Shown here: in pieces, positions 35,776-48,069 of the stretch | Layout: each line of letters opens with the position of its first letter | Position numbering within the stretch: the stretch's first letter is position 1 | Position numbers and translations under genes: made by a program | Assembly (NCBI GenBank): GCA_019279435.1 | Contig: JAAALK010000287.1 | Location: 23,932,162 to 23,996,161 of the forward strand | DNA length: 64,000 nucleotides | DNA from: Zizania palustris | Taxonomy: Eukaryota; Streptophyta; Magnoliopsida; Poales; Poaceae | Direction: 5' to 3' | The notes under the pieces: generated by a model | Told to the model about the DNA's origin: nothing | What the model saw: the letters and a program-made list of their open reading frames with translations, nothing else | Databases searched by the model: none

Positions 35776-38700
35776 CAGTGTAAAAAATAGCGGGCTATAG
35801 CGCCTAAATAGCGCCGCTATAGCGGCTAGAAGAAGCTGCCGCGAAGATATTGCATATATTTGCGCTATCTCCGCTACCACCGCTATAGCCCGCAATATCG
35901 CCGCTAAACTGCATAGCGTAGCGAATGTGTAGCTGCGCTATTCTCAGGTTTGTGGTCGTGGGCCAAAAAAAAGAAGCCCAATCACAATCCAACCCTAGAT
36001 AGCACATTCCAAGCAGCGTGAAGCCTCCAGGAGCTTCCTCACACCCTCCGACGGCGGCTCTGACGGGCAGCTTCCCCACGCCCTCCGAAGGCGGCTCCGA
36101 CGGGCAGCTTCCTCACGCCCTCACTTGATACTGCCAACAAGCATCTGCCCCTGCAAGACGGCGGCCGAGAACAATGTCTGAGCCAAGCGGACATAATCCA
36201 AGTCAAGATCAGAGTGCGCCAATAGCAAGCGGCCAAGGCAAGTTCTTCTCCCCTATGAGATTTCTAGCTGGTGTAGTGATAGATTTTGATTAGTGAATTG
36301 AATCTTTGTGTACTATGTAGGCTTATCTAGCACTGCATCCACAGCACAACAAACACATAATTCTGTTGTTGAAGCATCTGACCCAGCTTGGAAGCACTGC
36401 ACAATGCCAGATGCGAACAAGAAAAATTCTCTAAAGTGCAACTATTGTAAAAATATTTATCACGGTGGAATAACTAGAATCAAATACCACCTTGGTAATG
36501 TTCCTAAGTCCAATGTTGCAAAGTGTGATAAAGTTCCATCTGATGTGAAAGCAGAAATGATTAAGTTGCTCTCAAATAAATTGGATAACAAGCAAAGGAA
36601 GGCTAGGGATAAAGAAGATTATAGAGCTGAAGTTGACTTGAGCCAATCAGAAGGAGAAGAACATAGTGATGAAGATGGCAATTCAGTTGTTGTGTTGAAG
36701 AAGGTGACAGGAAAATGTGGCTCTTCAGGTGGTCCTATTGATAGGTTCTGTAAACTGACACCGGAACAAATAGTGGCTACAAGGAAGGGCAAATGTGTTG
36801 TTGCTAATAAGGTAGAATCTAAGATATCAACTGAAAAAAGGGAAGAGAAAAGGGACAGAGCATGTGAGTACATATGCCAGTTTTTTTATGAAGCAGGTAT
36901 TCCACACAACACTGTCACACTTCCAAGTTTTGATCTTATGCTTGAGGCTATTGGAGACTTTGGCAGAAACTTGAGAGGACCAAGTCCATATGAGATGAGT
37001 GGGAAATTCTTACAGAAAAGGAAGACAAAAGTGCTAGAGTCATTGAAGTCACACAAGGAGTCTTGGGAGCTAAATGGATGTACAGTTATGACAGATGCTT
37101 GGACAGACAAGAGAGGTAGAGGTGTGATGAATTTGGTGGTTCATAGTGCATATGGTGTTTGTTTTCTTGATTCAGTGGATTGCTCAGCTGTGAAGAAAGA
37201 TGGCAAATACATTTTTGAACTGGTTGATAGATGTATTGAAGATATAGGGGTGCATAATGTAATTCAAGTTGTGACTGACAATGCAAGACCCAATGAGACA
37301 GCAGCAAGTTTATTGAAAGCAAAGCACCCCTCTATTTTCTGGAATGGTTGTGCTGCCCATACCATTGATCTAATGCTAGAAGATATAGGAAAGTTGCCAT
37401 TAGTTGCAGAGACAATTAACAAAGCAAAGTGCTTGACTGTGTTTTTGTATGCCCATACTAGAGTTTTGAACCTGATGAGGAAATTTCTTTCTAGAGATTT
37501 GGTGAGGTGTGGTATTACTAGGTTTGCTACAGCTTATCTTAACTTGAAGAGCTTGCTAGATAACAAGAAGCAATTGCAGAGGCTTTTTAGGGAAAATGAG
37601 CTCAATGAACTAGGCTACCTAAACAAGGTCAAAGGGAAGAAAGCAAACAAGATTGTGAGGTCTGAAACTTTTTGGAAAGGAGTTGAGACTACTGTCAATT
37701 ACTTTGAGCCATTAGCTATTGTGTTGAGGAGAATGGATAGTGATGTGCCAGCAATGGGGTTCTTGTATGGGAGTCTACTTGAGGCTAAGAATGAGATCTC
37801 TAGGAGGTTTAACAATGATCAGAGTAAATTTCAAGAAGTGTTTCAAATCATTGACAGAAGATGGGACATTAAGCTAAAGACTCCTTTACATAGGGCTGGT
37901 TACTACTTGAACCCTTTCTATTATTATCAAAACAAGTTGGATATAGAGATGGATGGAACATTTAGAGATGGTTTAATAACTTGCATTACAAAGCTTGTTC
38001 CAAATGAAGACACTCAGGACAGTATTATTGAAGAGCTTCAGCATTATCAAGATGGTGATGGATCCTTTAGCAAAGAAATTGCTAAAAGGCAATGTAAAAA
38101 TAAAAATTTTAATGTAGCTAAGTGGTGGCTGAATCATGGAAGTAGTTCACCAAACCTCAGAAAATTAGCTGCCAAAATTCTGAGTTTGACATGCAGCTCC
38201 TCTGGTTGTGAGAGATGCTGGAGTTCATATGAACAAGTATGAAACTAACTTACTGAAATATTGAATTATCACTTATATGTTTATTTGTGCAATTCTTCAT
38301 ACTTCTTTTCTTACTAAATTCAAACCTGTGTAGGTCCACACAAAGAGACGCAATAGGCTTCTACATGACAGAATGAAGGACCTTGTGTTTGTGAAATTCA
38401 ACTCAAAATTGAGGCAAAAGAAAGACAACAAGAATAGAGATCCCATTGAGAAACCTGTTCTTGATGTTCTAGAAGATGAAGACAATGAATGGATCACAGG
38501 CATTGAGCCAAAAAGAGGAGACCAAGAGCAGGAAGGAGAAATTGAAGAATCATCACAGGGAGTTGCAGTTGTAGTTCAAGAACAGGAAAAAAGAAAGAGA
38601 TGTAGCCAGAAGATTAGGAATATGAAGAGAAAGAAGTTGATCCCTACTCTAGAGGATGAGGAGTCATCTGCTTCATCTTCTGAAGGAGAAGATGACAATG

Positions 38701-39079
38701 ATATGCTATCTGCTTCTAGTTCTCATTCAGATTCTGAATGATTATTGAACTGCTCTACTATGACTATGAGCCTATGAACATGTTTTGTTGGGAGCCTTTG
38801 GATGTGGATTGTGGACCGAAATCTTATTAATTATTACCTTATGTTTTGTACTTTTTTAAATTCTCATGCTTATGCTGTTTGTGCTCATGCTTGCAAAGTG
38901 TGTATGAAATATCTACTAAAAATCTAAAATCATTTAAATTACCCATGTTCTAGCATATATTTTGTTAGTTTTCTTGTACACCGCTATTGCACATAGCTCC
39001 CGCTATAGCCACGCTATAACGTCTATAGCTTTTTGGCTAGTCTTCCGCTAAATTTTATAGCCCGCGATTTTAAACATTG
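35776..39079 (+). mobile_element. Structurally complete hAT transposon in copia gag (U2)
   Basis: 3304 bp with 8-bp target duplications TGATCGAC (35768-35775, 39080-39087). The ~24-bp imperfect terminal inverted repeats start CAGTG/CAATG and share GCGGGCTATA. Removing the element and one TGATCGAC rejoins copia gag. Subterminal clusters of CCGCTATA-like motifs lie at about 35790-35945 and 38980-39065. It carries an uninterrupted transposase gene, so it has all parts expected of an autonomous element. Confidence 0.93.
36174..38741 (+). CDS. hAT transposase (BED finger, DUF659-like, hAT C-terminal), intact
   Basis: Predicted 795 residues from three exons: 36174-36237, 36321-38236 and 38334-38741. 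The first intron would use a GC donor (AAG|GCAAGT) and an AG acceptor; the second is GT-AG. If the first exon is not used, an open frame still runs from 36308. Seen in order: a BED-type finger (LKCNYCK ... HLGN), an acidic linker, a DUF659-like segment (LPSFDLMLEAIGDFGRNLRG) with VMTDAWTD and VVTDNARPNETA as likely catalytic-core aspartates, CAAHTIDL, and the dimerisation region ending SSSGCERCWSSYEQVHTKRR. The Glu/Ser-rich, basic tail probably includes nuclear localisation signals. It cuts and pastes elements with the matching ends. Confidence 0.88.
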
Positions 39080-39491
39080 TGATCGACTGAAAGCGACCAA
39101 ACAAAGCCTCAACAGATTCACCCGGCTTCTGTGTGAAATTCTCATATTCACGACGGTAGGTCTGATAGAGCCGAGCCTTGACCTGTGCTGTTCCCTCATG
39201 GTGTGCCTTGAGGGTAGCCCAGATCTCTCTCGCAGTGGAGAGATGACTCACACGCTCAAACTCAGTGGGACCTAAACCAGAAAACAAAATGTTCACAGCC
39301 TTACTGTTGCTCAGATGCTGAGCAATGATACCAGCAGTACCATGCTCAGCGACTGGCAAAATGACAAACGTGCTGTGAACGCAAATGTCCCATATGTCCG
39401 AACCCTGGCTCATGAGGTAGGCTCGCATGCGAGTCTTCCAACAATTATAGCCATAGGCTTCCAAGGACGGGACCTTGCCAGGAGACGTCAT
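39080..39491 (-). pseudogene. Copia gag, N-terminal part (U2)
   Basis: Starts at the ATG at 39491 (minus) and is open into the hAT terminus. Contains the WKTRMRAYLMSQGSDIWDI and FERVSHLSTAREIWATLKAH segments typical of copia gag. The frame continues in register after the hAT element at 35775, showing one disrupted gag gene. Confidence 0.88.
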
Positions 39492-39542
39492 AGTCACTAC
39501 TGGGGTTTAGAACCGGTTAAGGTATGGAAAAACCCTAACCTC

Positions 39543-39554
39543 GCTCTGATACCA
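39543..39554 (-). other. Copia primer-binding site (U2)
   Basis: TGGTATCAGAGC on the minus strand (initiator Met tRNA type), separated by two bases from the LTR edge at 39557. Confidence 0.87.
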
Positions 39555-39556
39555 CT

Positions 39557-41570
39557 TGTAGGACCGAAAGTAGCGACCAGAGGGGGGGTGAATGGGCGCC
39601 TTAAAAAATTCTTTCGAATCAATGGCCTGTTCCCAACACCCAACGCACCTCAAAAGACTATGCAGCAGAAAATGAACAGAAGGCCTAAGTCTAAAGGTTT
39701 CTAACCTAGAAGCAACTGATGATAAACAGTGTAATACTAAAGCAGTGCAACTAGACAGATGAACAAAGTGTAACAGGACTAAACTTCTCAATGAAATGAT
39801 CTAAGTATGTATAAGATGAAAAGAGAAGTTACTGTCCAAATTTGTCTCCTGTTCGGAACTTGGCGAAGCCCCCTTCGCACGTCGAGGTCTGCTTCGGAGG
39901 TTGGTGACGGAGTCTGTCCGAGATGCCGAAGGTGTCACGGTCTAGCCTAGTTCGAAGTGGCAAGATGCGAAGTGTACTTCGGAGCGAAGTAATACAATGA
40001 CGGAGCCTGGTTCGAAGTATGTACTTCGAAGTCAAGGCTTCGAACGCAGCTTCGAACCAAGAGCTTCGGAGCAAAGTGACAGAGTCGGAGCCTGCTTCGA
40101 AGTGTGCACTTCGAAGACAAAACTTCGAACACAACTTTGAACCAAAAGCTTCGAAGCAAAACCTTCGAACAGAGAGCTTCGAACACAACACACAAACGGA
40201 CAACCTTCGAACAAAGAAGCGAAGCCTGTCACACGACAGAAAACCAAGTCTGAAGTCAATGCTCTACCTTCGAAAAGAGTAAGCTCCGAAAAGGGAGGCG
40301 AAGGGTGACACGCTACACAGAAGTCAGTGCGAGGCCTAACAGAGCTACAGGCTTCGAACCCAACTTCGAAACTTGTCGAAGTATGGACTTCGAACAGATA
40401 GGATGGAAGCCCCTTTGCACTATTGTTCGAAGTATGCGTTACTGACGATCAGAAAAATGCTTCGAAGCTTAGCAACACAGAACACTAGCCAAATATCGAA
40501 GATCGACCGAAGCCTTCGAAGGAGATAGATCGAAGCCTGCCTCGCGAAACTGAGGGGCTTCGAACAGAGAGTAGCTTCGCTCGAAACACAGCCAAAAAGG
40601 TGACAAAGCCTGTCAGCCTCGATCAAAAAGCAGTGTAATAGAAGGTGAAAAACTGCACAGACTACTGTAGCTACAGGAAAGTAGTACTACTTGCAACAGC
40701 AAGAACTAGTACTCAGTTTGTGAAGAACAAAAGCAACAGAAGAAGCTTCTCCTCATGAAATAAATTCAGCAGCCCGTAGCCAAAGCAATAACTCCCCAAA
40801 CCGAACAATATGCAACAAATAAATTCACCAGGGACCAAGGCTTTAATGCATCCAAGAGATTAGAGCAAAAATAATGCACAAACAGAGAGGAGCAAGGCCT
40901 GGCGGCGCACACAGGAGAGAGAAATGGGAGACAAAATGACCCAAAGAGTAGATGTGATTTCAGCCAAAAGGGTAGTCCAAACCCTAGGGATTGGGGTCCT
41001 ATTTATAGGCAGCCCAACACTAGGAATATTCTACCAGCCCCTTAGGGTTTTTACAGACTCAAAAATAAAGGAAAAGACTCTACTGCCCTTAGGAATTTTT
41101 ACAGACACAACTGACTGACTGTGGGCCTAGAGTTACAGATGACATATCCGGAAGCTAAGTTTTCGTAGCGACTACGGCTTCTCTTCTGGACAGTCGGATA
41201 CAGAATCAACAGTTGTCAGTTTTACGCCGAAACTGACAAAGCATCCACCAGCTTTGCACCAGGTACCCGGATTGGGCCGGCCCGACTCCGCAGCTCTCTC
41301 AGCCCGGCAATCACTCACCGCCCGTGTACCTGAGTCAGTCCTGGTCAACAGCCCAGTGGGTCTTCTACTGCTTCTGGCCCATGCACCCGAATTGGGCCAG
41401 CCCGACTTCGCAGCCTTCTCTGCCCGACAGTCGCTCGCTGCCCGTGTACCTGAGTCACACGCGGCCCATGAAACAACAGATCTTCTCTTCCTTAGTCCTC
41501 TTGACTATCGTTGACAATGACTCATCACTTCTGGAGCCATGAGGCCCACGCTATTCAGCATGGCTCCTCA
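39557..41570 (-). mobile_element. 5' LTR of the truncated copia element (U2)
   Basis: About 2.0 kb. The inner edge is defined by the primer-binding site; the outer edge at ...GGCTCCTCA is tentative. TATA palindrome CCTATTTATAGG at 40998-41009 on the minus strand. The region between it and the inner edge is transcribed leader and contains about 20 TTCGAA hexamers between 39951 and 40566. Element history: LTR, primer site and gag survive; pol and the other LTR are lost at the unit edge. Confidence 0.7.
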
Positions 41571-44349
41571 ATAATTAAATGCCCCAATTTTTATACATGG
41601 ACCACAGCTAGGAAAATTAAGTGATATGTTCATGTGTTTTGCACCGATCAATAATAGAAACTATAGTTACTTTGTCTCAGTATTACACCCTTGAGTATCT
41701 CCAAGAAATGTTCTAAATTTTATTCCCTAAATTATATATAGGGATCATCTAAACTCTATCTCATCCTAAAAATTAATTAATCTACAACAGTTCCCCTATA
41801 ATTTCGATCACTGTTTTTTAAATCTTACAAATATGGTCTATAATATATAATAATTTTGAGTAAAATTATGATGCATTCAAATATATGTATTGTCCAACCT
41901 ATAACAACATGTATGAGAAAAAATAATATACATGTAAGAGAAAAATATGTGCAAATAGAAATAGGGACTTACTAAATTAATCCTATATTTGAGAGAGATG
42001 AAGGGTGATTTAGGGAATGGATTAGGAAAAGGACTCATTTAGAGGAACTTTCGGAGCTTCATTTTTCACAAAATACCTAAATTCAAATTTAAGTAGTGAT
42101 ATAGGCAATCTCTTGGAGATGCTCTTATGCACGTAAATAATTATACTTCTTACATGGTAAGCAGTTATAAATAGTTAAGACTTAAGATGCACCGAAATTT
42201 CAGAGGGTAAGTAATTAACAGGTGCGGTTGATTGGGATGGTGATTTCTGTAGGAAAAACATCTGCTATGGCCATAGTTTCACGAAAAACAGACTTGAGAA
42301 AAGTCAGTTTCCATATCCGTTCAAAACCTGCGTTTCAACGGACGTCGTGTTCTCTTTTCTCGTAATGGCAAATAAAGATCGTTACACTGTTACTCTATTC
42401 TACCTATACAAGATTATACACATTATAAACATCAAAACTAAACGTATTTATTTACCCACCCCTTATTCCATTATTATTATTGGGAAAATTATCTCCTATA
42501 TACACATATTTTCGAACTCAAACACCTCACACAAGTCTAAGCCTTTGAGGCTCCTGTCGAGTAATAATTTATTACGCCAACACTTATATTTTATATGTTT
42601 TTAATACTTTATTATAAAATGAAATTAAAAAATAAGTGATGCGAGTAATTTATTTTTATTATTTATACCCTATTATATAATTTACGAGTTGTTTACTCGC
42701 TCATCATCTACTATCAACTAAATTCTAGTCATTTATCAACTAATCAAGATTCTCGGTCGTTGGATCACTCTCCACACATCACCCTTTCCGTAACTGTTTT
42801 ATATGACAATTATTAATATATGAAACTCATCAATACATGAGAGATGATATGTTTTATATGAAATTTTTTAATATATGAAAATCATCAATATATGTATGCT
42901 GATTTGTTTTATACGTAAATCATTAATATATGTAATGTTATTCGTATATATGAAGTTTTATGGAAATCAGATTAGTTTTACATATAAATAGTAAATAAAT
43001 AGGAAACATATTCATAACACAATATTATTTTTAGAAGCCTTAAAATCCCCTTTTATATCCACCCTCTTTCCTTCTTCAGAGCCTTATTATAAAATCCGGA
43101 ATCCATGGTTGAATCCCAACATCAATTTCAGCTCTAGCCTCGCAAACTCGAGCTTGTGTCGTGCATTTTTGTTGTCGTTGCCTGCTGAGCTCTAGTCGCC
43201 CACCCTCGTCGTTAGCAGCCGCATCCATTCTTGTTGTCGACTCCGTCATTCCCTCCCTATCCCAAGACGCTACTTCAATCGGATTCCTGACAACTGGTTC
43301 ATCATCACTGCCTTCACGCAATAAAACAAAGTTCCAAGATAAGTTTCGAGAAGGAGACAACATATGTGAAGTGTTGCTAATATGATCGTTTTTTGATTTT
43401 TAACGTTGCGTAGCATGAGTACAATACTAGTTATTATTACAGAGTGATACGTAAAGGACATATAAGGTTCTGTTTGGTTTGTGAAACTGAATTAATTAAA
43501 TGGAATTTGAGCTTCAAGCGGAAATAAAATTCGACCGTAATTTTGTTACTATTTATTTGAATGACTTTATATTTATATATATCATTTTCAACCAAAATAA
43601 ATTAATGTGTCTTGTTTGTTTGGGGGAGATAATTCCATTCTTCTTCTCCCTTCCTCCTTTTTCCGATCGCCCACATCGTCTTCTTCCATGGGGCAGCCAC
43701 AACCATCGACGAGGAGCTCAAAGACAGCCAGAGGAGGCGTGGAGAGAGAGGCTCCTAAAGTATGAATCACATGACGATGATCGATAGGAGAACATGTCAA
43801 CGAGGTTGTATGAGTGGAGGAAGCAATAGAACACAAGGGAGTAGTCCCCAAATACAACATGTCAGAAGAGGCCGTGAGACACATCGAGAAGGCAACGAAG
43901 GACGAGGTCCCATGGGTGGAGTGGACAGAGATGAGTTCGAGGACATCCTTTCACAGCATGAGATGAGCTCTGCACTGTCAAATTCTACCCAAATTCAAGG
44001 TAGTTTGGTCGAGATTGTGAGAAGATGTTTTTAGTTGTATATGAATTCATTTGGAATTGAGATCAAATGCCATGAATGGATTTGAATTCGTCGAGCAACC
44101 AAATATCCAAATTGCCTAAACCCAATTCCAATATCTCAATTATACGCCTAATTCCAAGATCCAAATAAGACCCAGGAGGTATTGAAGGAATAATTTTTTA
44201 ATTTATAAATTAGAATTAAGTAATAAGATAGAAATAAAGTCTCACCGCACAAAGTTGATTAGTTAGATGTAAAGTCTGTGGATATTAGGAATATATAAAT
44301 CTCACATAATTTGTCTTCAACAATAGGGAAAAAATAATTATACACTCCA
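41571..44349. other. AT-rich intergenic DNA (U2)
   Basis: Counterpart of 19347-22112. No supported gene. Short open frames at 43076-43385 and 43762-44034 differ between the two copies through indels and carry no known domain. Confidence 0.45.
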
Positions 44350-44354
44350 TTTAG

Positions 44355-44449
44355 ATGGAAATTGAGAATTTACTTTTCTAACCCACGTTATTGATTTATG
44401 TAAATTTCACATTTTGTTGAGATTTATTAAATAAATTCTTAATTTCCAT
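44355..44449. repeat. Small palindromic element upstream of SAICAR synthetase (copy 3)
   Basis: Identical to 6-100 and 22118-22212. Confidence 0.5.
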
Positions 44450-44598
44450 GTGTATATAATCAAATTTCCCTCAACAATATCCCGACCAATGCAAAACCCC
44501 TCGCCCCACTGCCGCAGCGGCGGCATCGCCCAGTAAAAACCAGCCGCCGCAAAAGCCCCAGCGGCCCAGCCCCAGCCTCCCGTCGCCGCTCTCTTCCC

Positions 44599-47500
44599 AT
44601 GTCTCCCTCCGCGCCGCCGTCCGCCGTCCGCCTCTCGAGGCTGCCCAAAGCTGTGCTGCCGACCTCCTCCTCACCCTCCACTCGCTTCCCCAACCTCTCC
44701 ATGTCCACCTCGTCGTTTCCTCGTCCCCCACCCTCGCCGCAACGGCCACGGCCGCCGGGAGCGGCGCTTCGCCCTCTCGCCTGGCGGCAGACCCGGGCCA
44801 CCGCGACGACGTCCTCCTCGCCGCGCGAGGTGCCATGGTGAACTGCCTCGGCGAGACCAACCTCCACCTCGCCGTCCCCGGGCTCCGCCTCGCCGCCAAG
44901 GGCAAGGTGAGCACATTGCCTGTTGTCCACTGTGGAGATTCTCGATTGCCGTAGTGAATGATCCTCGTCGTTTTCGTTGAAGGTGAGGGACGTGTACGAG
45001 AGCGGGGAGCACCTGGTGCTGGTGACCACCGACCGGCAGAGCGCGTTCGATCGCGTCCTTGCTTCCATACCTTTCAAGGGGCAGGTATGATACTATGATC
45101 CTTGAATGTTGTTATTGAAGAGTGCCAATGTTGATAAGCATATGCTCAATTTCCATGCCGATGCTATCGTGGCTAGATATTTTGGTGCTAGGTTGCTAGC
45201 ATACAGCACTACCTGGGATGTTGCTTATTATACTGCTTTTGTTGTTTTATGCAACTGCAGTATTTGTTAGTAAGGTTCAAATTTTCAAGTGACAATCACC
45301 TGAGGATATGTAAAGCATTTGTTCCTAGTCATGTCTACAATTTTGCCAGTTGTTTATTATCCCGTGTGATGAAGTATTAGACTGTTGAAGGCTCAAAGAT
45401 GACTATATCTGAATTAGGAACTATTTCTGTCATGATATATTGTTTTGAAGTGCTTTCATATGGATGTTTTCAGGTGCTCAATGAGACAAGCCTTTGGTGG
45501 TTCAATAGGACCCGCCATATCACACCAAATGCAGTAGTGTCTTCTCCTGATAAGAATGTGACAATTGCTAAAAGGTGTTCAGTTTTTCCAGTTGAATTTG
45601 TTGGTGAGACTTAAGGCTTTCTGCATTTACTGGTTTTTCTCCTACCAGCTTGCAATCATACCAGACAGAATCTTGTGGGTTGTATTGATCAGTTAGTTTT
45701 TTCTTCACTTTGTTTTTGTCATTCTTATGAATTTTTGCTTTCTGTGTTTTTTCAGTGAGGGGATATGTTACAGGAAGCACTGATACATCTTTGTGGACAG
45801 TTTATAGTAAGGGTGTGAGGAACTATTGTGGAAATGTTCTTCCTGATGGTATGCAGACCAATAATCATTCAATTTGAATTTATTTGGTTCTTTATAATGA
45901 GTGCGCTCTTTTGTTCAGGTATGGTAAAGAATGAGAAATTGTCTGCGAATATACTTACACCAACGACTAAAGCTGTAGATCATGATGTTCCTGTCACTCC
46001 TGAAGAGGTATTTACTTCTCTTTTTTTTTTAATTTTATGATAACACAAATCTTAAGAGCCTAACTCTTTAATCACTCCACTAAAACATTAGAATACATAG
46101 CGTGGGGATAAACAGATGCTCTTGGTAGTCTCACATTGGAATTACATAGGGTCCATGGTATATTTGGAAAAGGTGAGCGTTAAACAAAACTATTTGTTGT
46201 AGCCTGTCAATCTGGAGAGTCAAGAAAGTTACACTACTGAATTTGCTGATTTGTTTGTCACTTGTCAGATATAGAAGTTTCTCGTTTGCTTGGAAGTCTA
46301 GCTATCACAGTTAGCAGGAATCTGGAGGTCTTTGAATTGAATGGTTCATGGATCTCATTTTCCTTTTTATGAGCTATTTTATTTGCATTTTGTGCCTCTG
46401 TGAGGATTTCTAGCCTCTTTTAGCATGCAAAGACTGCTCTGTTGCTGCATCAACTCCCTGTGCATTTATTTCTTCATTCAAAGAACTCCTTGCACTGTCA
46501 TGGTATTTGCAGATTATCAACTCAGGACTAATGTCAAAGGAAGATTTCGATGAAGTAAGAAGCAAAGCCTTAAGCTTATTTGCATATGGGCAGGTAACTC
46601 ATTCATATATCTTAATCTTCTATTGTGATTTCACTAGCAATGCTAAGACCTGGAATATCTCAAATTCAGCCTTGAGCCTTTGATTTAAATCTATGCAGGA
46701 GGTGGCCTTAGAGAATGGACTAATTCTAGTCGACACAAAGTATGAGTTTGGAAAAACTGCTGATGGGACAATCATGTTGATTGATGAGGTTATATCTTAC
46801 ATGAGTTTATCCTTGCATATATTTTGTCTGCAAATTCAATGCTCTTTGGACTATGTATTATTTGACCTTAAGAAAATACCGTGCCTGATCTGAAACTTGT
46901 ACAAGCTCACTGTTTTTTCTCTATAAATGTAAACATGCTTGTCATGACATCAGTTTATTGCATTATTGTCTTGAAACTGCCTTTACGTAAGTACATGCCT
47001 TTTTTACATTTGGCAAGCAGTTAAGCATTGGATCCTTATTCCAAATCAAGCTTTTTCGTTTTTGAACTGGACTACTGGTGCGTGTAGTGTACCTAGGGTT
47101 TGAGGTATCATTTGACCAGCTGGTTTCCATCGGCAGGCTAAGACTGGTTTTCCCAGGAACCAACCAAACTGTATAGTTTTCTTAGCAGTTTCCTGAGTGC
47201 ATCTGTTTGATAATGTCTGAGATACATAATGATTGTTATAACTTCTGAGATATGTAACGATTATTTCTAACAGAACAACCTTTGTCCTCTTTCTGACAAG
47301 CAGGTACACACTCCTGACTCCAGCAGATATTGGATTGCTGATTCGTATGAAGATAGATTCAATTCTACTCTTGAACCTGAAAATGTCGACAAGGTCGGCT
47401 AGACTGCTCTTGAGCTTATACAAAGTTATACATGTGGCTATTTTCCATAATGCAACTTGACACCTTAAAAAACTCAATTATTTGCAATGGAATTGCTCAA

Positions 47501-48069
47501 GAGGTGATTTTATTTTCACCAGGAGTTCTTAAGGCTGTGGTTCAAGAACAATTGCAATCCATATGAAGATGCAGTATGCCACTTTCCTTAGCCACTTGTT
47601 GAAATATCAAATATGAATGCCCACAATATAATGTATTCCAGTTCCGTTGAGTGCGTGTTTATTTGTTACTTTAAAAACACAGGTTCTACCCGAAGCTCCA
47701 GAAGATCTAGTTTGTGAACTAGCTTGGCGGTATGTCTATTTCTACGAGTTTGTTCTAGTAATTCTCGCAGTTCAACCAACAGCTTTGTGTGCATTCCTAT
47801 GTACATTAATCTGATGCAAGCATGGTATTCAGTTCTAGTTAAATGATAGTTTGTTTAAATACCCACCTCAGGTACATTTTCCTGTTTGAAACAATCACAC
47901 ATACAAAATTGGAGATCCCAGAAACACAGGTACATGAGGACTGCTTGTCTGTTTCCGTGCTTCCTGTCTAGCAGACAAACATATACTTGAGCTTTCTTTT
48001 GTTAAAATGCAGGAACCGATTCACCAAAGGATATCAAGGAATGTTGCAGAAGCCTTGCGGAATCTTTAG
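44599..48069 (+). pseudogene. PUR7: SAICAR synthetase, copy 3, one-base loss in exon 1
   Basis: Same exons as copy 1 shifted by 44349. Exons 2-12 are open and identical in sense to copy 1. In exon 1 one C is missing from a C run near 44730, so translation from the ATG at 44599 leaves the frame ~45 residues in, inside the transit-peptide region, before the catalytic domain. Copies 1 and 2 both have the full C run, so the loss is probably an assembly error and the true gene is likely functional. The inner in-frame ATG at 44834 could in principle initiate a protein that lacks the targeting peptide. Confidence 0.88.

Noticed and set aside
39951..40566. TTCGAA array read as heat-shock elements like those in heat-induced copia elements
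   Set aside because: Heat-shock elements need TTC and GAA separated by two bases. Here they are directly joined, so the match is not canonical.
39951..40566. TTCGAA array as a CRISPR-like repeat array
   Set aside because: The repeat is only six bases with irregular spacing, in a eukaryotic LTR, with no long repeat or uniform spacers.
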